The notes below the pieces were generated by a model, which saw only the letters and a list, made by a program, of their open reading frames with translations, was not told the DNA's origin and searched no databases. A stretch of 64,000 nucleotides of DNA from positions 868,001 to 932,000 of the forward strand of contig NZ_CP019420.1 of the NCBI RefSeq assembly GCF_001984215.1. The letters run 5' to 3'. The DNA is from Mycobacterium sp. MS1601 (GTDB lineage Bacteria; Actinomycetota; Actinomycetes; Mycobacteriales; Mycobacteriaceae). Positions 46,431 to 56,869 of the stretch are shown piece by piece; positions within the stretch are counted from its first letter, which is position 1; every line of letters starts with the position of its first letter. Both the position numbers and the translations under genes were made by a program.

Positions 46431-47261
46431 CTAGACCCCGGGGACGGAAACGGGAGCAGGAGCGGGCAGCGGCACCACCGGCGTCGGCGCCATCGAGACC
46501 AGCTGACTCAAGGGAGACACCCAGCTGTAGTCGCCGTTGGCGTAGCTGGTGTGGACGGCGATCGACTGCGCCGATACCTCGTCCTCATCTGCCTCGGGGT
46601 CGTAGTCGCACACCGCGTCGCCGAAGTCGCAGACGCTGATGGTGCGGCTTCCCACGGTCGCAGGCAAGGGCCCAGGTGCGTGGGCCAGGATGGGCCAATC
46701 CTGTGCGACGCCAAGGCGTTTGCCGGGGACCAGGCTCGCGGTACCCATGTTTAGCGTCGGGTTGTCGGGACGCCGATCGCCGTCGGCGATCAACAGCGCG
46801 GCCGAGAGATTGGGACTGGCGTCGAGGGCCTGCAGATTGCGGTGCACCACCATCGCGCCCTGCGAGTAGCCGGCGAGCACCACCTTGCTGCCAGGGCACT
46901 GCGCGACGAAGTTGGCGTACTGGGCCGCCAGTGCGCCGGTGCCCTGGTCGACGCTGCCGATGAACCCCGCCCAGTCCAGAATTCCGCCGTCGAGGGGTAC
47001 TTCGGCGGCCGGGTAGATGACGGGCTCACCGGTCACCGTCTGGCCGGCTGCGGCGGCCTGCTGTTGGAAGTTCAAGTACGACCGGTACATCACCGGGCCC
47101 ATGCCGCCGTTCATGGTCGCTTCCGGCCCGCGTTCGCCGGAGCCCGCCGCACCGATCCAGTGCACGTCGGGGCACATCGGCTCAGCCGTGGCGGTGGCAG
47201 TGGCCATCACCGCACCGGCAAGAGCGACGGCACTGGTGAGGGCAGCAAGACGGCGAAACAT
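46431..47261 (-). CDS. Secreted cutinase-family serine esterase
   Basis: 276 residues. A Sec signal (1-27, cleavage near ATATAEP) is followed by a cutinase fold with the nucleophile elbow GYSQGA (S133). The other triad residues are probably in VCDFGDAVCDYD (Asp) and AVHTSYANGDY (His). A Pro-rich C-terminal tail ends the protein. Mycobacterial cutinase-like proteins are lipases, phospholipases or trehalose-ester hydrolases. ATG at 47261 is preferred to the upstream in-frame start because the signal peptide begins there. Confidence 0.88.
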   Translation of the reverse strand: MFRRLAALTSAVALAGAVMATATATAEPMCPDVHWIGAAGSGERGPEATMNGGMGPVMYRSYLNFQQQAAAAGQTVTGEPVIYPAAEVPLDGGILDWAGFIGSVDQGTGALAAQYANFVAQCPGSKVVLAGYSQGAMVVHRNLQALDASPNLSAALLIADGDRRPDNPTLNMGTASLVPGKRLGVAQDWPILAHAPGPLPATVGSRTISVCDFGDAVCDYDPEADEDEVSAQSIAVHTSYANGDYSWVSPLSQLVSMAPTPVVPLPAPAPVSVPGV

Positions 47262-47322
47262 ACGGACCCTTCGAATGCGGACGTTGCTTGGGTTATCGCA
47301 GCCCGGGTCGACAGGTGTTACA

Positions 47323-49890
47323 TCAGTTGAACGCCGTACTGCCATCGATCGGATGGGTGGTACTGACCAATTTGGCGTAACAGTGGTCGCGGTCCAGGCC
47401 GTTGTCGCGACACCAAGTCAGCGCCCCTACTTCATCGGGGAAAGTGACCCCAGCGATGGTGATCCACCAGTCTCCCTCCGAGAACGTCGACCATTCCCCA
47501 CTCCACAACAGCCGGACCTCGGGAAATCTCGCCCGTAGGTCGAGGTGTTCGCGCAGAGTCGAACTGTTGCTCCAGGTGATGCCGTCCGCAACCAGTCCTG
47601 GACGTTTCGAGCTCAGCTGCGGAACCCATCGGTCAGCCAACCGGCTCGCGACGAACGGCCGATCTGCCCGGGCGATCGCCCACAGGGAATCGAAGCTGGC
47701 TGATTCAGGGTCTCCCACCTCGGGTGGCGCAGGACTGAACCCCGTCGAAGACAGAGCGTCCGGGCCAGTGGTCGCGTCGATCTCGTCGACATCGGCGCCA
47801 CCCTGCTCGCAATCAATCAGCAGTGTCGACGCGTCGAGATCCACCCGGCCCCGTTGAGAGGCGCCGTTGGTAGGCGCTTCATCGAGCGACACCGGAATGC
47901 GCCAGTAAGTGCCTGCGGGAAAGCGGAATTGGTGCGTCACTGACGGATCGCCCCCAGAGCTGTCCGGCGGGATCACGATCGGATGCTTTGAGAGATCGAA
48001 CATCGCTGATGCGACGTTTTGCCCTTGCGTATTGGTGACGGTAATTCGGGTGGCAGAGCCCGAGAGAATGTCTCCGCCAGGACATTTGGCGACCACTCTG
48101 GTAGAGATCACCAGCTCACCCGATTGTCCTTCGACCAGTTTCGGCTCGAAAACCGGCTCGGTACCGCATTTGGTGACCATGCGCACGTCGGTGCCCTCGC
48201 CATCCTGCTCAGCAAGATTAGATCCGTATGCGGGAACCGCAGCCGCTGGCCCCGTTGGCGAGAACAGCCCTACCTCGAAGCGGGTGACATAGAGGAGGCC
48301 GGCATCGGTGGCGTAGAGAACCAGGCTGTCTCCCTCTGTCGCCGCAAGCGACTCGGTGGCCCACAGCACCGTTCCGTCGTCGATGGAACGGGCCTCGACG
48401 ACGCCTAGATTCTCCGAAATGAGACTGACGCCGTCGGTGACCGGATCACTACCGAGCCCTGCGGGCGATTGTGTCCACAGGATGTCCCCACTTTCGACGG
48501 AAGCCGTGCTGAGCACGTCTGCCTGTCTGCCTTGGGATAGCAAGGTACCGCCGACGAGGGCAGTCCGCGCGGAGCCCGACTGCCAATCTGGCAGCTGCCA
48601 CGTCTGTTCTCCTGTTTCGGGATCGAGGCCAGCACCGTCAACGGTCAGGAATGGTGTTGCCGCGCCGCCGTTCACGACGAGCAAGTGCGATTGGATTCTG
48701 CTGGTGGTGGTGAACAACAAAGAACCGTCGATATCGATCACATCAGTACCCCACGTGTCCACGTCTGTCGTGGAACTGCACCGCTGTGCGCTGATGAAAG
48801 GGATGTTGGCGACTGAGACGTTGGTGACGTCGTGCCCGAATATGGCAGACCCGTCCGAAGCCCGCAGTGCGGCGTAGGCGCCGCCGCCCTGGTGGCCCCA
48901 GACCAAGCCGTCCCGAACCTCGAGGCCCGACGCGTCACCGCCTGCCAAACCAGCGCATTCCCCGCTCCTGACGACGGTTCGCCACTCCGACAACGGATCC
49001 TGTACGGTCCCCTTGGTTACGACGAAGCCATCGGTCTCGTCGTAACTCCCGGTGTAAAGGTAAGCGCCATCGGTGGCCAGCATGTTGACGAAGAAAGGCA
49101 TCGTCACCGTTGATGTCACTGCCCCACTGTGGATCTCGCGAAGCTCGATGGTGCGTGCGCCGCCTGTCGCGTCCGACCTCTGGCAGACCAGTTGCCCATC
49201 GAGCAGACCGCGTGCACAACCGTCGAACAGATTGACTGGTTTCGACCATTGCTGTTCGCCTGTCACCAGGCTGAGCGAAACCAATTGTGCAGATTTGTCC
49301 GCTGAGTCCAGAGCAACGTGGACGATTACGCTGTCTCCGACGACGATCGCTCCGGGCGAGGCATAGTACGCAGCCCCGAACACTGGGGTGGCCACGTGTT
49401 GTGCGCCTTCTGCATTGAACGTCCATGCGGATTCGGGCGCCGTCGGATATGTGGCGGGCAACATGCCTTCGGGTCGCGCGGAGGACACCGGCGAGTCCCG
49501 AAGCCACGCCGCAACCGCCAGCCCTCCCCCGAGCAGGGCCAGTACCAACACAACTGCACCGATGAGGAAAGCTCTCCGATTCGGTTTGGGAGTTGATGGA
49601 GTGGGCGATTCGTCATCGGGTTCGAACGGCGGACGGGGGTCGGAGCCGAAAACCGGCCCGCCAAAAGTGGGGGTTCTCGACGCGGTCGGATTCGGTGAGA
49701 TCTGCGCAGACACCGGGAGCACCACCTGCTCATCGTCATCGGCGCGAGGCCGTGTGGTGTCTGCTTGTACCCAGAACTGCCAGCCAGGTGGGGCGGCAGG
49801 CCAGCTGGGGTCTGGCTCCCATCCCGCCGGTGGGCTCCAATCGGGCGGAACCGGCCAATTCGGAGGTGGATTGAACTGCGAGCCTGCCAT
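47323..49890 (-). CDS. Membrane-anchored PQQ-like beta-propeller protein
   Basis: 855 residues. A Pro/Trp-rich cytoplasmic N-terminus (GSQFNPPPNWPVPPDW, about 1-100) is followed by one TM helix (about 110-135) and a large outer domain. That domain has repeats of the PQQ/WD type (for example GEQQWSKPVNLFDG and SGDILWTQSPAG), which make a propeller, and a C-terminal part with several Cys. No PQQ-enzyme active site is seen, so it is probably a scaffold or sensor. ATG at 49890 was chosen over upstream in-frame codons. The divergent partner at 50178 shares the NPPPNWP motif. Confidence 0.65.
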   Translation of the reverse strand: MAGSQFNPPPNWPVPPDWSPPAGWEPDPSWPAAPPGWQFWVQADTTRPRADDDEQVVLPVSAQISPNPTASRTPTFGGPVFGSDPRPPFEPDDESPTPSTPKPNRRAFLIGAVVLVLALLGGGLAVAAWLRDSPVSSARPEGMLPATYPTAPESAWTFNAEGAQHVATPVFGAAYYASPGAIVVGDSVIVHVALDSADKSAQLVSLSLVTGEQQWSKPVNLFDGCARGLLDGQLVCQRSDATGGARTIELREIHSGAVTSTVTMPFFVNMLATDGAYLYTGSYDETDGFVVTKGTVQDPLSEWRTVVRSGECAGLAGGDASGLEVRDGLVWGHQGGGAYAALRASDGSAIFGHDVTNVSVANIPFISAQRCSSTTDVDTWGTDVIDIDGSLLFTTTSRIQSHLLVVNGGAATPFLTVDGAGLDPETGEQTWQLPDWQSGSARTALVGGTLLSQGRQADVLSTASVESGDILWTQSPAGLGSDPVTDGVSLISENLGVVEARSIDDGTVLWATESLAATEGDSLVLYATDAGLLYVTRFEVGLFSPTGPAAAVPAYGSNLAEQDGEGTDVRMVTKCGTEPVFEPKLVEGQSGELVISTRVVAKCPGGDILSGSATRITVTNTQGQNVASAMFDLSKHPIVIPPDSSGGDPSVTHQFRFPAGTYWRIPVSLDEAPTNGASQRGRVDLDASTLLIDCEQGGADVDEIDATTGPDALSSTGFSPAPPEVGDPESASFDSLWAIARADRPFVASRLADRWVPQLSSKRPGLVADGITWSNSSTLREHLDLRARFPEVRLLWSGEWSTFSEGDWWITIAGVTFPDEVGALTWCRDNGLDRDHCYAKLVSTTHPIDGSTAFN

Positions 49891-50177
49891 CACACCCCAC
49901 AACTCGCCGCGTCGATTCCCTCGAGGCGACAAACGTTGCGCTGGAGGTGTTGTGCACCAAACTAGCCCAGTTGAAGCAAGCCAGATGTCCAGCTGAGCCG
50001 CATACCCCCAATGCATCACGATTTCGTACGTTCGGCGGACAGAACGCTCTGAGCGTCGACCGGTGTCGGTCGTTGGGATGACAGCACAGCGGTGACTCGC
50101 TTTGAGAACATGTTCTTCCGGCCTCGAATGAGTGACGCAGTCGACTGGGAGCCCCCAAGGATGGGACGAAGCAGACG
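49891..50177. promoter_or_regulatory. Divergent intergenic region between the two NPPPNWP proteins
   Basis: This 287-nt gap between the propeller gene (minus) and the 266-residue protein (plus) holds no convincing gene. Shared regulation of both genes from here is likely. No palindrome stood out. Confidence 0.45.
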
Positions 50178-50978
50178 GTGATCCCCCACAATCCGCCACC
50201 CAATTGGCCTCCGTTTCCCGAAGATTCGGAGTCCGAATCGACCTGGATTCCCGGCCAATACAATCCGACCGAGTCCGGGCTCCCGCCATGGGCCTGGCCG
50301 GCGGCGGTCGCATCGTGCGTCGTGGCGGTGGCGGTGATGGTTCTCTGTGTGAGCGTGCTTCGGTCCGATTCTGAAAAAAGCATCGAAGCACCGACGGCGA
50401 CTACAGCTTCTCCGGCGCAGACATCAAATCCGCGTCCCGAGCCCGCCATCACAGACTTCCGCACATGGACGCAGTTCGGCGGCGTCGACGCGTCTCTTTC
50501 CGGCAGCGGCGCCACCGTCACGCTGGACACGCACGACTCGGTCCAGACATGGCGTACCAAATGGTCCGGAGCCACGATCGTGAGGCCTCGTGGCTGTGAA
50601 CTCCACCTGACGGGCCGTGTCCGCGACATCTCCCATTCGACCGGAGTGTCCGGCGGCTTTGGTATCGGGTTGGCCGAATTGAACGCCCAGACTGGTGATA
50701 GCGAATTGCTTGGCGCCGCAGTGCAATTCGACTTCGGATTCGGCGGGTACCGACTCACCGAGTACCCGTCAGACGCGGATGCCGGGGTGATCCCCGCCCA
50801 CCTCGACAATGGCTGGCACGTAATCGATCTGACCATCGACGCTGCTGGCAATGTCGAGATGGATCTCGACGGACATCCCGTCATCCGCTCCGCAATGCCA
50901 CCCGTGTGTGGTGCGCCCACCATCCGAGTGTGGGCCGGCGCCGCCGAATTCGCGGACTTCGTTGTCGACAGCGGGTAG
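50178..50978 (+). CDS. Single-pass membrane protein with outer beta-rich domain
   Basis: 266 residues starting GTG at 50178. A short N-terminus with NPPPNWPPFPED is followed by one TM helix (about 40-60), a Ser/Thr/Pro linker and a beta-rich outer domain (about 95-266) that resembles a concanavalin-like fold (GWHVIDLTIDAAGNVEMDLDG). Function is unknown. It shares the N-terminal NPPPNWP stretch with the divergent propeller protein, suggesting a common binding partner or anchoring system. Confidence 0.6.
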   Translation: MIPHNPPPNWPPFPEDSESESTWIPGQYNPTESGLPPWAWPAAVASCVVAVAVMVLCVSVLRSDSEKSIEAPTATTASPAQTSNPRPEPAITDFRTWTQFGGVDASLSGSGATVTLDTHDSVQTWRTKWSGATIVRPRGCELHLTGRVRDISHSTGVSGGFGIGLAELNAQTGDSELLGAAVQFDFGFGGYRLTEYPSDADAGVIPAHLDNGWHVIDLTIDAAGNVEMDLDGHPVIRSAMPPVCGAPTIRVWAGAAEFADFVVDSG

Positions 50979-51033
50979 TGGGGCGTCACTCTCCACCACA
51001 CAGCCCGACTACGAGCGACGTGACGGACCCCAT

Positions 51034-51070
51034 AACCAAAGCGGCGCCCACCCTCTCGGGTGAGCGCCGC
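51034..51070 (-). terminator. Intrinsic terminator of tuf / str operon
   Basis: GCGGCGC (51041-51047) pairs with GCGCCGC (51064-51070) and the inner CACCC pairs with GGGTG, a 12-bp stem with one mismatch. On the minus strand it is followed by CTTTGGTTATGG, 27 nt after the tuf stop. Confidence 0.8.
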
Positions 51071-51096
51071 TGTTGGCAGAACTGGCGAAACTCAGA

Positions 51097-52287
51097 TCAC
51101 TTGTGGATCTTGGTCACGCGGCCGGCGCCGACGGTACGGCCACCCTCGCGGATCGCGAAGCGCAGGCCCTCGTCCATGGCCACCGGCTGGATCAGCTTGA
51201 CGGAGATGTCGGTGTTGTCACCGGGCATCACCATCTCGGTGCCCTCGGGGAGGGTCACCACGCCGGTCACGTCCGTGGTACGGAAGTAGAACTGCGGGCG
51301 GTAGTTGTTGAAGAACGGCGTGTGGCGGCCGCCTTCGTCCTTGGACAGGATGTAGACGCTGCCGTCGAACTCGGTGTGCGGGGTGGTGGTGCCGGGCTTG
51401 ACCACAACCTGGCCACGCTCGACGTCCTCACGCTTCACACCACGAACCAGCAGACCAACGTTGTCGCCGGCCTGGCCCTGGTCCAGCAGCTTGCGGAACA
51501 TCTCGACACCGGTGACCGTGGTCTTGGTGGTGCCGGGGCGGATGCCGACGATCTCGACTTCCTCGTTCACGTTGATCACGCCACGCTCGACGCGACCGGT
51601 GACCACGGTGCCACGACCGGTGATGGTGAAGACGTCCTCGACGGGCATGAGGAACGGCTTGTCGGTCTCACGAACCGGATCCGGGATGGACTCGTCGACG
51701 GCTTCCATCAGGTCCTCGACGGACTTGACCCAGGTCGGGTCACCCTCGAGAGCCTTCAGCGCGGAGACGCGGATGACGGGGGCATCCTCGTCGAAGTCCT
51801 GGGCGGCCAGCAGTTCGCGGACCTCCATCTCGACGAGCTCGAGCAGCTCCTCGTCGTCGACCATGTCGGCCTTGTTCAGCGCGACCAGGATGTAGGGCAC
51901 GCCGACCTGGCGACCCAGCAGCACATGCTCACGGGTCTGCGGCATCGGGCCGTCGGTGGCGGCAACCACCAGGATCGCGCCGTCCATCTGCGCGGCACCG
52001 GTGATCATGTTCTTGATGTAGTCAGCGTGGCCGGGGGCGTCAACGTGGGCGTAGTGACGCTTGTCGGTCTGGTACTCCACGTGGGAGATGTTGATCGTGA
52101 TGCCACGAGCACGCTCTTCGGGCGCATTGTCGATCTGGTCGAATGCGCGCGACTCGTTCAAATCGGGGTACTTGTCGTGCAGAACCTTGGTGATTGCTGC
52201 AGTCAGCGTGGTCTTGCCGTGGTCAACGTGACCGATGGTCCCGATGTTGACGTGCGGCTTCGTCCGCTCGAACTTCGCCTTCGCCAC
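51097..52287 (-). CDS. tuf: Elongation factor Tu
   Basis: 396 residues. GTP-binding motifs are GHVDHGKTT (G1), RGITI (switch I), DAPGHADY (G3), ALNKADM (G4) and SALKAL (G5). It delivers aminoacyl-tRNA to the ribosome. GTG at 52287 is preceded by AGGAGGA. It lies 82 nt after fusA in the str operon and ends just before a strong hairpin. Confidence 0.99.
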   Translation of the reverse strand: MAKAKFERTKPHVNIGTIGHVDHGKTTLTAAITKVLHDKYPDLNESRAFDQIDNAPEERARGITINISHVEYQTDKRHYAHVDAPGHADYIKNMITGAAQMDGAILVVAATDGPMPQTREHVLLGRQVGVPYILVALNKADMVDDEELLELVEMEVRELLAAQDFDEDAPVIRVSALKALEGDPTWVKSVEDLMEAVDESIPDPVRETDKPFLMPVEDVFTITGRGTVVTGRVERGVINVNEEVEIVGIRPGTTKTTVTGVEMFRKLLDQGQAGDNVGLLVRGVKREDVERGQVVVKPGTTTPHTEFDGSVYILSKDEGGRHTPFFNNYRPQFYFRTTDVTGVVTLPEGTEMVMPGDNTDISVKLIQPVAMDEGLRFAIREGGRTVGAGRVTKIHK

Positions 52288-52369
52288 TTCTGTGTCCTCC
52301 TGGACTTGTTGGTGCTTCGGTTAAAGCAGTGTTGACAATTCAGTTGTGTGGTCCGCCGACCAACGAGGA

Positions 52370-54472
52370 TTACTCCCCGGTGGCCTTCGCGATGATTTCC
52401 TTCGACACGTTCGCCGGAACTTCAGCGTACGAATCGAACACCATGGAGTAGTTCGCCCGGCCCTGGGTCTTCGACCGGAGGTCGCCGACGTAGCCGAACA
52501 TCTCCGACAGCGGCACCTGCGCCTTGACGACGCGCGCACCGCTGCGCTCCTCCATGGCCTGAATCTGACCACGGCGGGAGTTCAGGTCGCCGATCACGTC
52601 GCCCATGTAATCCTCGGGCGTGGTGACCTCGACGGCCATGATCGGTTCCAGGATGACCGGCTGCGCCTGACCGGCGGCCTTCTTCAGCGCCTGGGAACCG
52701 GCGATCTTGAACGCCATTTCCGACGAGTCGACGTCGTGGTAGGCGCCGTCGAGCAGCGTGACCTTCACGTTCACCAGCGGGTAGCCGGCGAGCACGCCGT
52801 ACTGCATGGCGTCCTGGGCACCGGCATCCACCGACGGGATGTACTCGCGTGGGATGCGACCGCCGGTGACCTTGTTCTCGAACTCGTAGGTGGCACCGTC
52901 CTCGCCGATGAACGGCTCGAGGTTGATGATGACCTTCGCGAACTGGCCCGAGCCACCCGTCTGCTTCTTGTGGGTGAACTCGACGTTGTTGACGGCGCGC
53001 TTGATCGTCTCGCGGTAGGCCACCTGCGGCTTGCCGACGTTGGCCTCGACCTTGAACTCGCGGCGCATGCGGTCCACCAGGATGTCCAGGTGCAGCTCGC
53101 CCATACCGCCGATGACGGTCTGGCCGGTCTCCTGGTCCAGGTGCACCTTGAAGGTGGGGTCCTCTTCGGCCAGCTTCTGGATGGCCGTGCCCAGCTTCTC
53201 CTGGTCGCTCTTGGTCTTGGGCTCGATGGCCACCTGGATCACCGGATCCGGGAAGGTCATCGACTCCAGAACGATCTGGTTGTTCGGGTCGCTCAGGGTG
53301 TCACCGGTGGTGGTGTCCTTGAGGCCGATCACCGCGTAGATGTGGCCCGCGGACGCCGACTCGACCGGGTTCTCCTTGTTGGAGTGCATCTGGAACAGCT
53401 TGCCCAGACGCTCCTTCTTGCCCTTGGTGGAGTTGACCACCTGGGAGCCGGAGTCGACCTTGCCGGAGTAGACGCGCACATAGGTCAGCTTGCCGAAGAA
53501 CGGGTGCGTGGCGACCTTGAACGCCAGACCCGAGAACGGCTCGTCGGCCGACGGCTTGCGGGAGATGATCTCCTCTTCCTTGCCCGGGACGTGGCCTTCG
53601 GCGGCCGGGACGTCCAGCGGGTTCGGCAGGTAGTCGATCACCGCGTCGAGCATGGGCTGCACGCCCTTGTTCTTGAACGCGGAGCCGCACAGCACCGGGT
53701 AGCCGGCGCTGCTGATGGTCAGCTTGCGCAGACCGCTCTTGATCTCTTCGACGGTGAGCTCTTCGCCGCCCAGGTACTTCTCCATGAGGTCGTCGTCGGT
53801 CTCGGCGACGGCCTCGATCATGGCGGTGCGGTACTCCTCGGCCTTCTCCTGCAGATCGGCCGGGATGTCGACGACGTCGTACTTCTCACCGAGCTTGGTC
53901 TCGCCGCGCCACACCTTGGCCTTCATCTCGACCAGGTCGACGACGCCCTCGAATTCGCTTTCGGAGCCGATCGGCAGCTGGATCGGGACGACGTTGGCGC
54001 CCAGGCGGTCCTTCATGGTCTGGACCGAGAAGTAGAAGTCGGCGCCCAGCTTGTCCATCTTGTTGACGAAGCAGATACGCGGGACGTCGTACTTGTCGGC
54101 CTGGCGCCACACCTGCTCGGACTGCGGCTCCACGCCCTCTTTGCCGTCGAAGACGGCAACGGCACCGTCGAGCACGCGCAGCGAGCGCTCTACCTCGACG
54201 GTGAAGTCGACGTGGCCGGGGGTGTCGATGATGTTGATCTGGTTGTCGTTCCAGAAGCAGGTGGTGGCAGCCGAGGTGATGGTGATACCCCGCTCCTGCT
54301 CCTGCTCCATCCAGTCCATCGTGGCGGCACCGTCGTGCACCTCACCGATCTTGTACGAGATACCGGTGTAGAAGAGGATGCGTTCGGTCGTCGTCGTCTT
54401 GCCGGCATCGATGTGCGCCATGATGCCGATGTTGCGGACCTTGGTGAGGTCGGTGAGCACGTCCTGTGCCAC
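52370..54472 (-). CDS. fusA: Elongation factor G
   Basis: 700 residues with five domains. The G domain has [15 protein letters not shown] (G1), [19 protein letters not shown] (G3) and NKMDKLGA (G4). The C-terminal tail ends [15 protein letters not shown] drives translocation and, with RRF, ribosome recycling. GTG at 54472 gives [18 protein letters not shown], matching the mycobacterial start, so the longer in-frame start was rejected. It lies 76 nt after rpsG. Confidence 0.99.
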   Translation of the reverse strand: MAQDVLTDLTKVRNIGIMAHIDAGKTTTTERILFYTGISYKIGEVHDGAATMDWMEQEQERGITITSAATTCFWNDNQINIIDTPGHVDFTVEVERSLRVLDGAVAVFDGKEGVEPQSEQVWRQADKYDVPRICFVNKMDKLGADFYFSVQTMKDRLGANVVPIQLPIGSESEFEGVVDLVEMKAKVWRGETKLGEKYDVVDIPADLQEKAEEYRTAMIEAVAETDDDLMEKYLGGEELTVEEIKSGLRKLTISSAGYPVLCGSAFKNKGVQPMLDAVIDYLPNPLDVPAAEGHVPGKEEEIISRKPSADEPFSGLAFKVATHPFFGKLTYVRVYSGKVDSGSQVVNSTKGKKERLGKLFQMHSNKENPVESASAGHIYAVIGLKDTTTGDTLSDPNNQIVLESMTFPDPVIQVAIEPKTKSDQEKLGTAIQKLAEEDPTFKVHLDQETGQTVIGGMGELHLDILVDRMRREFKVEANVGKPQVAYRETIKRAVNNVEFTHKKQTGGSGQFAKVIINLEPFIGEDGATYEFENKVTGGRIPREYIPSVDAGAQDAMQYGVLAGYPLVNVKVTLLDGAYHDVDSSEMAFKIAGSQALKKAAGQAQPVILEPIMAVEVTTPEDYMGDVIGDLNSRRGQIQAMEERSGARVVKAQVPLSEMFGYVGDLRSKTQGRANYSMVFDSYAEVPANVSKEIIAKATGE

Positions 54473-54548
54473 GCTAGATTCCCAACTTTCGCTTGCTAAA
54501 GGTGTATTCGAGTGCGCCCGGCGATCGGCTTCGACCGCCGGGTGACAA

Positions 54549-55019
54549 TCACCAGCGGTAGTGCGCGAAGGCCCGGTTCGCCTCGGCCATCTTGTGGACA
54601 TCCTCGCGGCGCTTCACAGCGGCACCGAGGCCGTTGCTGGCGTCGAGGATCTCGTTGGCCAGACGCTCGACCATGGTCTTCTCACGACGGTTCTTGGAGA
54701 AGCTGACCAGCCAACGCAGCGCCAGCGTCGTGGAGCGCTCGGGGCGCACCTCGACCGGAACCTGGTAGGTGGCGCCACCGACACGACGGCTGCGGACCTC
54801 GAGGGCCGGCTTGACGTTGTCCATGGCGCGCTTCAGCGTGACGACCGGATCGGTGCCGGTCTTCTCGCGAGCCTGTTCGAGCGCACCATAAACAATGCGC
54901 TCAGCCACAGATTTCTTCCCGTCGAGCAGGACTTTGTTGACCAGCTGGGTGACCAGCTGCGACCCGTAGACGGGATCGTTGACCAGTGGGCGCTTCGGCG
55001 CGGGACCCTTGCGCGGCAT
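54549..55019 (-). CDS. rpsG: 30S ribosomal protein S7
   Basis: 156 residues: [20 protein letters not shown], then [25 protein letters not shown] and [21 protein letters not shown]7 nucleates the 30S head near the E site. ATG at 55019 shares one base with the rpsL stop (TGATG), so the two are translationally coupled. The longer in-frame start was rejected. Confidence 0.99.
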   Translation of the reverse strand: MPRKGPAPKRPLVNDPVYGSQLVTQLVNKVLLDGKKSVAERIVYGALEQAREKTGTDPVVTLKRAMDNVKPALEVRSRRVGGATYQVPVEVRPERSTTLALRWLVSFSKNRREKTMVERLANEILDASNGLGAAVKRREDVHKMAEANRAFAHYRW

Positions 55020-55393
55020 CAGCTCTTCTCCTTCTTCGCGCCGTAACGGCTGCGGGCCTGCTTGCGGTTCTTGACACCCTGGGTGTCCAGCGAGCCGCGG
55101 ATGATCTTGTAGCGCACACCGGGAAGGTCCTTCACACGACCGCCGCGCACCAGCACCATGGAGTGCTCCTGCAGGTTGTGGCCCTCGCCCGGGATGTAGG
55201 CGGTGACCTCGACCGCGCTGGTCAACCGCACGCGTGCCACCTTCCGAAGCGCCGAGTTCGGCTTCTTCGGGGTGGTGGTGTACACGCGAGTGCACACGCC
55301 ACGACGCTGCGGGCTGCCCTTGAGGGCCGCGGTCTTGACCTTGGCGATCTTGTCGCGGCGACCCTTGCGGACCAGCTGCTGAATGGTTGGCAT
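55019..55393 (-). CDS. rpsL: 30S ribosomal protein S12 (streptomycin-sensitive residues)
   Basis: 124 residues, full length. The decoding-site loop [15 protein letters not shown] carries Lys43, and [12 protein letters not shown] carries Lys88. Both are the wild-type residues whose Arg replacements give streptomycin resistance in mycobacteria, so no such mutation is present. First gene of the str operon. Confidence 0.99.
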   Translation of the reverse strand: MPTIQQLVRKGRRDKIAKVKTAALKGSPQRRGVCTRVYTTTPKKPNSALRKVARVRLTSAVEVTAYIPGEGHNLQEHSMVLVRGGRVKDLPGVRYKIIRGSLDTQGVKNRKQARSRYGAKKEKS

Positions 55394-55700
55394 TTACCGG
55401 CTTCCTCTGTAGTGCTGTGTTGCTGTTCTGTTCTTCAGCGTTTTAATAAGTCTCTGTACTGCAGTTTTGCTCGGTCCACATACCCCGCGGCCGGGCGTGT
55501 CGCACACACTCAAGCGTAGGCGCTCTCACGATCGCCCGATGCCTGTAGACATGCGAATTGGCCCGGCGTGCGCGCACAACTGCCGACAAAACGGCCGCAT
55601 GCGCCCATCTGGGCCAGGCACGAGCTCCCACGATACCAGGGGCGGCCATGGCGACAAAACTGCCGCTGAAGCGCTTACGCAGGTCAACCGACCAGCCGTT
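55394..55700 (-). promoter_or_regulatory. Upstream region of the str operon
   Basis: This 307-nt gap lies between the TetR stop and rpsL and has no convincing gene. It must hold the str-operon promoter. On the minus strand an AT-rich stretch (around 55436-55466) about 50-70 nt before rpsL is the likely -10 region, but no clear pair can be fixed. Confidence 0.4.
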
Positions 55701-56315
55701 TTAATCCCGACGTTCCAGCCCCGTCGTCAGCCGCAACACCATGTCGGAGAACACGGCGTCGGTGTCGATGTCGTCCATCACGCCCGTCATCTCCAACAGC
55801 ACGAATCCGTGCAGCGCAGACCAGAATTCCAGGGCCGCGTAGTACGCGTCCTGACCTTCGAGTCCGTAGGACATCAGCACGTTGATGACCGGACCGGCCG
55901 CTTCCTTCGTGGCCGCCGAGTACTCGGGGTCGTCGTCACCGAACGGCATCCGGGTGAAGGCCGAGTACCGGCCGGGATGGTGGTGGGCGTAACTGCGGTA
56001 CGCCCCGGCCATCACCAGCACGGCGTCCTCACGCACCCGGCCTTCGCCGACGGTGTTGAGCATGCCGATGATGTCGCCGATCACCCGCATCCGGACGGTG
56101 CGACGCAGGTCTTCGAGGCTGTCGACGTGGTTGTAGAGCGAGGGCCCCTTGGTGCCCAGGTGGTTGGCCAGCGCGTTGATGGTCAACGCATCCCAACCCT
56201 CGCGGTCCAAGAAGTTCAGCGCCGCGTTGACGATGATGTCGCGGCTCAGTTTCGCCTGCCGGGCTCCGGCACGCGGCCGCGCGCCCGTCGACGACGGGTC
56301 AGGCCGTGCTGCCAT
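55701..56315 (-). CDS. TetR-family regulator (Rv0681-like)
   Basis: 204 residues. The HTH (about 25-70) reads REGWDALTINALANHLGTKGPSLYNHVDSLEDLRR, and the C-terminal half matches the TetR_C (TetR/AcrR-like) domain. ATG at 56315 with GAGGGG upstream is chosen. Position upstream of rpsL on the same strand matches Rv0681 in M. tuberculosis. Target genes and ligand are unknown. Confidence 0.87.
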   Translation of the reverse strand: MAARPDPSSTGARPRAGARQAKLSRDIIVNAALNFLDREGWDALTINALANHLGTKGPSLYNHVDSLEDLRRTVRMRVIGDIIGMLNTVGEGRVREDAVLVMAGAYRSYAHHHPGRYSAFTRMPFGDDDPEYSAATKEAAGPVINVLMSYGLEGQDAYYAALEFWSALHGFVLLEMTGVMDDIDTDAVFSDMVLRLTTGLERRD

Positions 56316-56362
56316 GAAAGTGCCCCTCAGGTATCCGACCGAACTACGGTCGCCGAGAAACT

Positions 56363-56869
56363 CTAGTTGACGCGGTCCTGGGACAGTTGGGCCAGTTCTT
56401 CGGTGATGCCGCACAGGTCCGGCAGGCTGGCCGGGTTCAGTGTCTGGATGGTCCAGGCGATCACGTCGTCGCCCTTGTCGATGTAGATGCTGCAGGCGTT
56501 GACGTCCTCGGCCATGAAGCCCTGGTTACCGGACATCTCCAGCTCGGTGATGGTGCGGCCGGCCTCCTGTTCGAGCCTGCGTTCCACGTCCAGGTCGCTG
56601 CCGCGGTACCACCAGGTGGAGATGCCCATGCCGGCGCCGACGGACCCCAGCATCGTCTGTTCCTGCCAGAAGCAGCCGGTTTCGCTGTCGAGGACCTTCT
56701 TGAAGATCGCCGTTCCGGCCGCTTCTTCCACCTCGTCGTCGGTGACCCGGTTGCACTCACCGCTGCTGAATCCGCCGGGCGGGACCGCGGCGGGGGTCGC
56801 TTCCGGATCCGACGGTGACCCGCAGGCCGTGAGCAGCCCAGCCAGGATCACCAGGACAAAACGCGTCAC
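56363..56869 (-). CDS. DUF3558-type lipoprotein
   Basis: 168 residues with a lipoprotein signal (lipobox LLTAC, C16). The mature part has four or five Cys and the pattern CNRVTDDEVEEAAG near its start, typical of the DUF3558 family of actinobacterial exported lipoproteins. Function is unknown. It starts immediately after the upstream DUF3558 gene's stop (no gap), so the two are an operon, possibly a paralogous pair. Confidence 0.78.
   Translation of the reverse strand: MTRFVLVILAGLLTACGSPSDPEATPAAVPPGGFSSGECNRVTDDEVEEAAGTAIFKKVLDSETGCFWQEQTMLGSVGAGMGISTWWYRGSDLDVERRLEQEAGRTITELEMSGNQGFMAEDVNACSIYIDKGDDVIAWTIQTLNPASLPDLCGITEELAQLSQDRVN

Noticed and set aside
52346..54499. Long open frame (717 codons) opposite fusA
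   Set aside because: High-GC shadow of EF-G; the protein has no recognisable domain and fusA is certain.
55019..55393. Streptomycin-resistance mutation in rpsL
   Set aside because: Lys43 and Lys88 are both wild type.
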